A stretch of 64,000 nt of DNA from Nematopogon swammerdamellus (taxonomy: Eukaryota > Arthropoda > Insecta > Lepidoptera > Adelidae): assembly GCA_946902875.1 (NCBI GenBank), contig OX336340.1:21219566-21283565 (forward strand), written 5' to 3'. Both the position numbers and the translations under genes were made by a program. Under the pieces are notes generated by a model that was given only the letters and a program-made list of their open reading frames with translations, ran no database searches and was not told the origin of the DNA. Below are positions 25,201 to 37,200 of the stretch, piece by piece (the stretch's first letter is position 1; every line of letters starts with the position of its first letter).

Positions 25201-28200
25201 TACAGACCCGGTAGACCTGGTGAGGTGAGCATGAGCCGCTTCTAGTCTGCACTCATCTTCATGCATCCGGGCGGCTCCATGCGCTGCCGAATCCAGTTGC
25301 ACTGCTCCAGCGAGTTTACAGACCCAGTATGAAGGATACAGATCCGGTAGACCTGGTGAGGCGAGCATGAGCCGCTTCTGGTCTGCACTCATTTTGGTGC
25401 ATCCGGGCGGCTCCCGCTCCATGCACTGCTCCAGCGAGTTTACAGACCCAGAGTATGAAGGATACAGACCCGGTAAACCTGGTGAGGGGAGCGAGTATGA
25501 GCCGCTTCTGGTCTGCGCTCATCTTGGTGCATCCAGGCGGCTCCCGCTCCATGCACTGCTACAGCGAGTTTACAGACCCAGTATGAAGGATACAGACCCG
25601 GTAGACCTGGTGAGGCGAGCGAGTATGAGCCGCTTCTGGTCTGCGCTCATCTTGGTGCATCCGGGCGGCTCCATGCGCTGACGGATCCAGTTGCACTGCT
25701 CCAGCGAGTTTACAGACCCAGTATGAAGGATACAGACCCGGTAGACCTGGTGAGGCGAGCGAGTATGAGCCGCTTCTGGTCTGCACTCATCCTGGTGCAT
25801 CCGGGTGGCTCCATGCGCTGACGGATCCAGTTGCACTGCTCCAGCGAGTTTACAGACCCAGTATGAAGGATACAGACCCGGTAGACCTGGTGAGGCAAGC
25901 GAGTATGAGCCGCTTCTGGTCTGCGCTCCTCCTGGTGCATCCGGGTGGCACCATGCGCTGACGGATCCAGTTGCACTGCTCCAGCGAGTTTACAGACCCA
26001 GTATGAAGGATACAGACCCGGTAGACCTGGTGAGGCGAGCGAGTATGAGCCGCTTCTGGTCTGCGCTCATCCTGGTGCATCAGGGTGGCTCCATGCGCTG
26101 ACGGATCCAGTTGCACTGCTCCAGCGAGTTTACAGACCCAGTATGAAGGATACAGACCCGGTAGACCTGGTGAGGCGAGCGAGTATGAGCAGGTTCTGGT
26201 CTGCGCTCATCCTGGTGCATCCGAGTGGCTCCATGCGCTGACGGATCCAGTTGCACTGCTCCAGCGAGTTTACAGACCCAGTATGAAGGATACAGACCCG
26301 GTAGACCTGGTGAGGCGAGCGAGTATGAGCCGCTTCTGGTCTGCGCTCATCCTGGTGCATCCGGGTGGCTCCATGCGCTGACGGATCCAGTTACACTGCT
26401 CCAGCGAGTTGATGAACATAAACTCGATGCCGATGTTGTTGCAGTACGCCTGCTCCAGTCGGTTCAGTATCTCTCTGTAACATTAATGCCTTTTTTTTAC
26501 CGAACATTTTATGGTTGGATAATACCTCATCTGATACACCCGTAGTGTCAGCCCATTGCACGGTGCTATGCGATTGTGTTTCCTTTGGTTGTGCCGGCTA
26601 CACTGAACTGGATTAATACAGAACATTTTATGATCCAATTCGATCAAACTAAATTCTATGCAATGGTAAAAATGCGGATGGATTTAACGTATTAGGGGAA
26701 GGTATCTAAAGTTAGAACCATAGAGTTCTGCATAGAGTTCAAACCATTTCACCGTGGAAATGGACTTATCAAATTCGGAGCGAGAGCTGAATTAGAAGTG
26801 TACATACCTTAAAGGCAAAGCCTTTTCTTTCTCTCCGATAAAGGTGGTAGATGGTAATTTAAATACTCGATCCATGTCGGCTTCGTCTAGACACATCACA
26901 AAGCAAGAATTAGATAGCATAATATTCACGTGTAAATATATAGGTACTTATAGATAGAATCATACTGTATTATGTATTATAAAAATACTCTTATCTCTAA
27001 GAGTATTTTTATACATAAGTTATAAAGAAATTACCTTTGTTCAGGCACAATCTAAATATCAATATAGAATATTGTACAAAAAAGTCAAATTGAAAAAAGT
27101 TCCTGAAAACAAGCATAATTATACAAATTGAAAATATCACTTGTGTGCGTATGTATGTCAGGAACTTTTAACATTAGTACAGTAAATAACTCAGTTTATG
27201 CGATCTTGGTTCATTCACGAATATTTCAAATTACATGCCAGCAGAGATACTAATTGTATTAAATATGCATACAAGATATGTTGAATTCGAATCTGCTGAT
27301 GTGTGCGTTTTTCAAAAATTCTTCGTTCTTTTTGCTTTTCAAATTTCGGCCATACTGTTCCCTAACTTCTCATAAAGTGTCTTGTCGCGTGAACTGAGAC
27401 ATTACTGTAATAAAAGTAGTAGTATGTGTGAACTCAAAAATATGTAAGGCAAGGTTTAAAGAAAATTAAAAAAGAAATTTGTTGCGAACTCAATAGTTTA
27501 TCAAAAAAGTTTGGCATTGTGGCAGAGAACACATAAAAGCATAGGACGCGAAGGACAAAAGCAGTAGAAAATATATGTCAAGTGTGTACGCAATGCATTT
27601 ACCTGTATGTATATGTACCTGTTGATATTGTAAAATATTGAAAAGCCAATCTTGCCTAAATAATTTGGATTTCACACAAACTTTACAGGCGTATTAATCA
27701 TATCCCTTTACTAGATTTTTCATACGTTAATTTGAAGATTCATTATCCCTTATCCACCAATGATCCAGTGCCTCTTTCACATACCGATCGCCCACATTAA
27801 TGTATGTATGTACGTATCTAGTTACCTACCTTAAATTTTCCTCAGTACCAGAAATGTGGAGATACTTTGTACCCAGAGGTATACCTTTCACCGACATTTA
27901 CCGACAGTCTAAGGCTTTTGGACTGAAGAGGGACAAAATTACCTATTACCAGTTCCTTTATTTTTTCAATAATATTTCATTATCAAAACCTATGTACAGT
28001 ACCTAGCAGCAAAAATGAACATCAAACTTTAGAAAGAAACATTTCGCCACAATAGAGTGTCGTCCCTGTCGCACAGAGACGTGCGAGTTTGTGCGATAGG
28101 AACGACGCTCTACAACCGGATTGTCTCTTTCTAAAGCTCGATGTTCATTTTTACTGCCGGTCGTGGTGAAAAGTGTGGCCCACTTGTGCGAAGTATGTCC

Positions 28201-31200
28201 AGATTCTGGATTATACTTATCATCCAAGCATTACGATTAGTAAACACAGATTTCATTCTCCAAAATTAATAATGAATTTTAATTCAAAATATGACAACTC
28301 TAAAAACATAATTTATAACAATATAAGCTTTCCTCGCGTGATAAATAAATAATTCCATAGTGTTAGTTCAACAAAAACACACAGACATACATGCAATAAG
28401 TTCTGTCAAAAAGAAGCCTAGGTTTTAAACTAAATAATAAAAAAATATATTAAGCACAACTGGACAACACTTAACATAAATAACCAAAACATATAAAAAA
28501 GGATAGAGATTAGAGAGAGTATGTGAAGTATTTCGAGTGCTAGAGAAATTATCGTGTACTTGAATTCGTGCTCAAAGATAGTTATGGTGTTAACGAAACA
28601 ATCTCTACATGAAATAACGTTCAATTTCTCTGTAACAATGCTGTTAGTAACTAAATCAGCCAACGAGTAGAATCAGCATGAGCTGTCAAAATGTTTAGAT
28701 CATATTTAAATATTATCGGCTATAAAAGAAATGAGACTGATATATGCAAGGGGCATGGAAACGATTAAATAATAAATACCTTGATTCCGTCCAAGTATAA
28801 TATTAAGTATAATTATTTTACTGTATAATTATCCTACTGCTGTATCTTTGGAACCGTAATAGCTAGCCGCGGTTGAAATGTCCACAGAATATATGTTATT
28901 ATTATGGCAGATATAACAAATAATAAAAAAATATAAAAGTAAAAAATTACTGGGGTCCCTATACAAGAAACAACATATTCAACTTCTAATTTTTTTGTAA
29001 TGCGGAAAACTCAGTGCGCGAGTCCGACTCGCACTTGCAGGGGTTTTCTTTGTACTTATTTTTATGTAGAAACACCTAGACACCGAAACCTCAGAAATTA
29101 AAGCAAGAAATTTTCGAAAAAAAAAATCACTTTGTCCGAGTTTGCCTTAATTCTCCAGCCGCCCTTTATATTAGTACCAGTTTCATATTAGTAGTTGAGT
29201 CACACAGACACAGTGTGTGTGGTCATTATTAGTAGTGAATCCAACATTGAAGAGTTGACCGATGAAGATCGAACGAGATACACCGTACACCGATGTTAAG
29301 AGTAAGCAATGTTAAAAACCGTAAAAACGTCACAACTTAGTCCAGGTGTTGATCTAAGGCGCTTAGTAACGCCAACAGGGTTATTATCGATCGTATGCAC
29401 ATATTGCAGCATCTTTTTCATAAGAGTTTTTTTTTTTTATAAATTGCGATCCTTCGCATTAGGCCTTTGAAAAGCGTGTGATCGATACATATAACAAAAT
29501 GGCGACATTTTTGCTATAAAAATTCCATTCAAATTCTCTTTAGTTTCTGAGATCAAGTCTTCAAAGTTCACATAGAAGAAAAAATCGACACTTGGTTTAC
29601 CGTACAGTTTGTATAGAAAATTATAAAATTTTACAACCAAAAACGTGTGATCGATAGACAAAGAATTGTTCTATATTTTGCAGTAGTTTTTAGCCTTTAG
29701 ATTGGTCTAGCTATCACGGGCTACTTCTTAAAAAATCCACATGTGGCGTTACTACGCGCCTTAAGACACTATTCGGAAAAGGGAGCGTATTGCCTATAGA
29801 AAATATTAACAAAGAGTTTACAGCAATAATAAAAGCATAATCAAGTATCTCATTACTTTTATGGCAGACTTTATTTTATATATAAATAAGCACAATTAAA
29901 TGGATATGACATATGGTCTCATTAGTGGTAAGCAGTATTTATGCCAAAACCAAACTTTACTTGCATTGCTTGAAACAAATGACAAATGGAAAGTTTAGAT
30001 GGGTTAATTTGAAATGAGAGTATCGGGGTTCGCGCTTCTAGGACAGCCATAACTATCTCCGTGCGTCGAGTCTGGGGGCGGGGCGGGGGGTTGGTGTGTT
30101 GTGTGCGAGTAGTTCCCGTCGACGCTTGCTTTGCCTTACCGAACTTGTAGCTGGAGTGAATCACCTCGCGAGGGTTTTTACCCAGCAGGCTCGCGTTGGC
30201 TATATCCAAGGGGTCGAGTTTCGCTACGTTGTGCCCACGAATCTGTTGTTTTATTATTTTGTTTAGTCAATTGTGTAAATACACCTAAGCACCGCTGCCG
30301 TTAGGAAGTCGGTTAAGAATTAAGAATTAGCATAAAAGGCAGTTTTACAATTAGTCTTGTAAGCATGTATAAAATTAATTTGGAAAAATAAGACAATAAA
30401 TAGATAAGAACGGGAAGCATAAAAATTAATGTACATAAGAGCGATACATAAAAAAATTTATTACAGATATCAAGTCAGTGATAGATAAACCAAATACATA
30501 ATATTCATAAACAGTATACCTAAAAGAGTAAACACGCTCACTAGAATATAATATAAAATATACAAACAACATAAAAGAAGTACAGATCGGTTGCACTGCT
30601 GCTCGACAAGCCGCTAGTTTTGCATGAAAGGAAACACAAACATGGCAAAGAGCTAAGAAAATATCACAAAATTAAATTACTCGTTTAGGAAAGATAAAAC
30701 AGAATGGCACAAGAAAAACACAAACTCTACACATTACGAAACATTCGAAGATGTCACACTGCGTATAGGTTATACGCCAGCAAATGTTAGCAAAGTATTA
30801 CTTCTCGAGTATCCTTAGGTCGCTTGTTCGCTGTTCGAGTGGTTAATAGCATTACATGTCATGTACACAATACATTCATCAACAAGTGAACAAACCTTTT
30901 TACCTTCTGCCCTTTCCTTGCTGATTAAAAGCCTAATACCATACACGCCTACAGCTGAGATACATATATACATAAACTCACGCCTGTTCCCCAAGGGGGT
31001 AGGCGATGACAACGTAAATACAATAGTAAAATTATCCATATAGTTGAGGTTGTGGTCGAGAGTGAGTTGTGTCCGCGGGCTATGTTCGTGGACGCCGCTG
31101 TGGACAGTGGGCTAAGGGTGAGTATATCGAGGCACCCGCGGGATGGGCTCATGTATTCGGTTATCACAAAACTTTCTCAGTAAAGGAATATGATTATACC

Positions 31201-34200
31201 ACATAGGGATCATTACAAACTATTCAGCATTTCCGCCGCGCAACATTCCGATCTTTGCACGACTGTGTTGCGCGACAGATATACACTATCGATAGGTACT
31301 ATCGTTAGGTTTACCCGTCACCCAGTGTTAGTGTTTCAGTGTTAGGAAGGAAGCAAACAAACATATTAGTGTAAATTAGTAGGTACAACATAAAATATTT
31401 GAAATTAATACATTTAAATAAAGTGTAAAAGCAGGAAGCGATGTTTCAAATGATATTCAGAGACTCCTTAGACCCGGACATATGAAAGTGCTAGTCCCAA
31501 AGCAGAAACAATGTTCAAGGTTTAAATAATATTATTATCTTATTAAAACAAATTTTGATTTAAAAATGTTTATGGTTAGCTGTTGTTAGGAGTGCATATA
31601 TAAGTATTTACAGATAAACAAAATGAAATATAAATTGTTAGTGGTTAGACTGCCTACAAATATTTGTACCCGCCCAAAATTTACACCAAAGTCACTGTTA
31701 GATTTGGCCCGTGATTCATTGTTTAATAAATAACATAGCCAGTGAAAGGATAACTTCAAAGATAATCCTTAGTTATAAAAATGTATTCTTTATTATCAAC
31801 ATACTACAGCGTTTTTGCGGAAAAGCCAGAAAGTCCGAAGATAATTTGACAAGATATATAAGGGCAGAAAAAATATTTATATAATAAAATAAAACAGCCT
31901 TCAATTTCAAGCAATGCTTTTTTTTACATTTTATAATATAACCTGCAAAGACGTGCACAAATCCCGTGTAGATAAAATCGCTCATGACATGAGCAAGAAC
32001 CGCAAAAAGTAAAATTTGAATTCAGACGAAATTCCAGCCGGAGAGGAGGAAGCGAGCCAATATCCAACAATGACAGTAGGAATTATAATAAGCCAGTTGT
32101 ACTGGATCATACCGAACTGCATGTATTGTCTAACGACGGCCTCGCATGCAAAGCCCGGCATGCCATACGGGGTTTTGGCCGTGTTGCCGGACGTTATGCC
32201 CAGGGGGTCCAGCTGAGCTACCAAGTGTCCCCGCGACTGCGGCCGACAACCAACAAGAAGAAAACGCTTATGTTACTTAAGTCCGCAGCCATCGGTCGCG
32301 GTACTAGTATTCTAAACTTGGGCACCGTTAGCCACCTACGTAGAGGTGGGACGATTCCTATAAAAACTGCCGCAGGAATATCCCTATCCGAAATGTCGAC
32401 ATGAGAAAAAAAAATTTAAGAATCGTAAACACGCATGCAATTTTCGGACAAAACAAAACGAGAAACAATTTGCGACATCTTTTTTTTACATAGTTTGTTT
32501 GAAATTTGAGACTAGCCCTCTTCAATCGGTCCGGTTACATTGAACATCCCTTGTTAGTCGCGTGGAAATCGAACGAGATCATTAAAAAGTTCATCGTTCG
32601 CTCGCGGATTAAGGGATGTGAGGTGAATAGAAACTAAGTGGGGTGAAATTAGTGAATGCCAACATTCAACAAACAATTAATGGGAAAACAAAATCTGTTA
32701 CTTGCTCTAGGTATGTGGTGTTATAGAATTTATGAGTGCATTATTAGAACGAACCCGTATTTTATGTAATGATATTTTTTCTCTCTTTTTAAAACAATTA
32801 ATTATTACTTTATTCAAGATACTCGATCACAATTCACATTGAAATGTTGCAACTATAATTAGCTATTATTTTATTTTGCATACACTACCAGCTTGAAGCT
32901 GATGTAAGCACTTTGTGTGTAGAATTATATAATGCACTTGATTGTGACTATTCTTTTTAATAAAATTGCAAGTTTTTTTTTTTTCAATGCCATAACAACC
33001 ACAGTTGAAAAAATTAGAAAAGAATAAAATAATTAAGCGTCAAACAAAACATGGACCGAATTGTGTATAAATCAAGAGAGTAAAAGCGAAAGGTGAGGTC
33101 GCATTCGACAGATGTCTTTCTCTGTATTGTTTTGAGTTCGTACCAAAATTGAAATATTTTCTCATGATGAGCTCGGAATTGGGGGCGCGCATCCCCAGCG
33201 CGGGCAGGTGCGAGGTGGTGATGCCGAGCGGATCCAGGTCCGCAGCCAGGTGTCCGCGAGCCTGCGCCCAGCCCTGTTACCTCACGCCTCACTGTGTCCC
33301 TCTCTCACTCACTCACGCACGCAGCCACTCACTCACTCACTCGCCCACTCCCTCGCTCACTAAAAATCTAAGACAAAATTGAGTACTCATTCACTACATT
33401 TTCATTCCTAACCATTCGTAAAATCTCACCAAACATTTTTTTTTTATTTCAAATGTTGCTTGTCTGCAAAATATTTAAAGATTGAGAAACTGCAAGTTCG
33501 TCAACTTCTCGAAGCTATACAAGTATGAAATAAAAATGACAACAGAAAAGATCGATCAAAATTTATAAAAAAAAAATCACACTTCTAAAACATGTTTATT
33601 TCTACTTCAAAGGTTATAGGGCCCATAGGGCGCCTTACTGGACCAGTGCCTAAGTATATCATATTATTCATACAAAAATTAAGACACTATCCTCGTATCA
33701 ACCCATTTATGTATTAACTGAAAACTGAAGAAATAGCAACTGCAGTATCTCTGTAAATGTCGAGGATAAATCGGTCAAGAATGTACAGTTACAGTTGTCA
33801 AACTATATTGTAGCATAGCGTAATACTGTGAAATAGTACACTTACCTACAATGTGCCTACATTACGAGTGCAAAGTACATACATACTGATGTAGTCAAAA
33901 GTATACAGATGTTGTCAGCCAATGGCAGTGTGCCCGCTCCAAAGCGCAATTACTACAAAGTCTCAGCAACAATATCATAGATAAAAATTCTAATAAAAAA
34001 TACAATATGCCAATATGCAATATGCTACCTGTGTTTATCATCGGTTACGATTTAGATGTGATATAATAATACAACTTCTCTGAACTTGTTTGAATAGCAA
34101 ATTCAGTACCAAGTGTTACAGAAAGTAAAGGCATGTTTACATTGAGTAAGTCACTGGCGTCGACGCCGAAGATGCAGAAACTGGCCCTTACCCTTTTTGT

Positions 34201-37200
34201 TTGCAATGTAGTCAGTTAGTCATGCCTTTTTTCACCGTGTGTACACATTCACCAAGTCATAATGAGCGAAAGCGACTGAATTCGTTGTACAAACGAGGTC
34301 AGCTCTGCTGGCGCGGGAGGGTGCGACGCTTCAGGAGGAAAATCCAGACTTCGAAAATAGACACTCACTCTATTTGCGTCAGCGCTGACTATTCAGCACA
34401 GAACTGACTTGAAAATAATTTACACGATAGCGGTACTGAGTCGGCGTCGACTTGCCAACGAACTGACGCCAGTGACTTACTCAATGTAAACCTGCCTTAA
34501 GACCATAGGCGCGTGTGCGTGCGCGGCGATTTGTTCACCGGCTCATTCACGCCATTTTTGATGGAGTGCCAGACTTTCCCAGTACCAAATTAGAATTGTC
34601 TATTACATATAGCTATTCTGCGAAGAGGCGTACTTAGATAAATAGGAAAAAAAATAGGATTCAATTTAAATATACTACACAGGTTATTGAAAATATACAT
34701 TTTGTGCAATTATGTGTCAAGTTAAAACCGAGCAAGGGTAAAAAAGGGGCACGCCGTCGGAACAAGCAGAGTATTTATTGTTAGTAGTGTAAGAGGTTCA
34801 CCTGATAGCTCCTGATGATGGCCTGCACCGCGAGGTGGTCATCGATGATCTTCTCGTTGACGGGCGATCCTGTCAGTTCAGGCAACAACAAACATTTAGA
34901 TATGCATGCTATATTTGAAAGACCCGAACAAAACCTGGATTGACTCTAGTGTCTGATGCCGAAACCGACTTTGTGACGACAGCAATAAGGTTGTATATTC
35001 AACTGTTCCGGTAAAAATGTCTGAGCGCAGGTATAGCGCAACTACTGCAGAGACATCTCAACTCAATTCAATTCAATTCAATTTATTATCTTTAAGTAAC
35101 AAGGTTACACTTAGGTTCGTCAACATACAATACAATAAGGTACTTAAATCTTTATAGTTCTATGTTATGGTCCAAGCGAGAAATAGGCCAGAGAAATAGG
35201 CCATCGTCAATCAACTAAACCAGGTACATTAAGATAACACAACTTTGGTCATCAAGTTTGTTATCACAATTTAAATAACATAAAAAAAAATGATTTTAGA
35301 GATGGCAGCCCTGATCGCACGACTCGTAACATTGATGCATTGATAATGAATGACTTATCACCTGCTAGATAAGGTCGTCCTTTTGAATGATTTGAGAAAA
35401 GTCAAGAAGAACAAGGCAATGTGACTTGTTTCAATTTATTCTTGAAACGCTTGAATTGTAAAAAAAAATACATATAAGAGATGTCCGTTGACAAATATAA
35501 TCCGGTATCAACAGGATTTCACTCGACCGTCACGACACGCATTGAATGAACACAAAGTCGCATTTTGAGGTCACGGTACGTTTTAGCACATACAGCAATA
35601 TTTGTTTTCCTCGCAATATCTGAGGCATCACTTTAGGATAGGATTAAGGCCAATGTGATAATGCCTGCATATCTGTCTGAATACATACTTGTGTTGTGCC
35701 GAGACACTTTAGTTCCAGAGCGGTTATTACCCGATTTCTAAGGCACAATTTGAAGCTATCTCGATTCTGCCATCCAGACAGGTAATCAAGATAACCCGAG
35801 TCAGACGAGACCGCCCTGTGATAAGATTAATTAGTCCTTTGAGCTATCACGTATTTGAATGAAAATACTTGATTGATAAATTGCTTAGATATAGTTATAG
35901 ACATAGATTATATTTAGTTTTAACATAATTAAAACATAGTACATAAGGTTATATTTAAAAAACAGTTCTTATAAGGTTTCTTGTCCGGTTCTTCCTTATA
36001 GATTGCATTGCTGAACGGGACAAGAAAAAAAATTATGACGAACCATACTGAATATGCATATGTCTCAATGAAATATTATTAATGTTGTGTGTTCTTTATA
36101 GCGAAATAAATATCTGAATCTGAATCTGAAAAAGGGAATTAAGATTTTACGCCCGATTGATAGAATGACTGTAGTTGATTCTTGCCTTTTCTTTCTCGCT
36201 ATGTTAATAGAATAAATGCATAAAATGTTATGTTTGATGCGGTCAAGTGTAATTTTTAGGACGCACGCCATCTTTCCACATAATAATTTTTTTTTTATGA
36301 TGATGGTAAATTGCTGACAATGTCAATCAACGGATGATACAAAATCCACCTAGACAAATGTTTCATACAGATCTTCTACAAGGATGTAAGCGTCAAATAT
36401 TCGATTCTCGATTTTAAACTCTATTCTCAAAGCATTTCTACTGAAAATTAAATAAACACTTGTGCTCTCCATCGACAAGATTAAAGACATGACTTACCAG
36501 CTGCAATAGAAGCTTGTCCGCCAGCGAAGGGTATGAGCGCCGAGAGGGGCATCTCGTTCCTGTTGTACGGTGCGAGGTTGGGTGGGGACTGGTACGCTGA
36601 GCCCGGTAGCGCTCCGCCCGTTGCATTCCGGAAGAATGCATCCCACGACTGCAACAGATTCAGATTCAGATATCTATTTCGCCATAAAGAACACACAATA
36701 TTAACAATATTTAATTGAGACATATGCATATTCAGTATGGTTCGTTATAATTTTTTTTTTTGTCATGTCCCGTTCAGTCGTCTGTGCGTTCAGCAATGCC
36801 ATCTATAAGGAAGAACCAGGTAAGAAACCTTATAGAGCTTATTTTTTTGTTCTTTTTAATATAACTTACATACTAAAGTTTGATTACTTATGTTTATTAC
36901 TTATGTAATTACTTATTTCAGAAATAAATCAATTTTTTACTTTTTTTTTTTTAACTTGCTACATACTGACATACACACCATCACACTGCATAATATGCAC
37001 GACAATCGGGGTAAACTGATAAATCGGCGTTGTGTTACAAGAGCTCAGCGCACACCGATCACCACGGAAGAGATAACTTAAAAGCGGCATGAAAAGGCTC
37101 CTGTCAGGCCGGCATGGCATTCGCAATCCCCGTGCAACCCAGAATGTCCATGGGCATCGTTAGACACCTGCTTGTAGGAAAAGGATGCCACATTTATCGC

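Noticed and set aside
26310..26320. Exon 7 donor at ACCAG|GTCTAC
   Set aside because: Phase fits but it would drop three conserved residues (STG) before FENFL; ACCGG|GTCTGT keeps family length.
24727..26545. Many 70-106 residue frames on both strands, repeating every 140 bp
   Set aside because: They are the exon 7 array read in rotating frames; only the exon 7 segment at 26298-26474 is coding.
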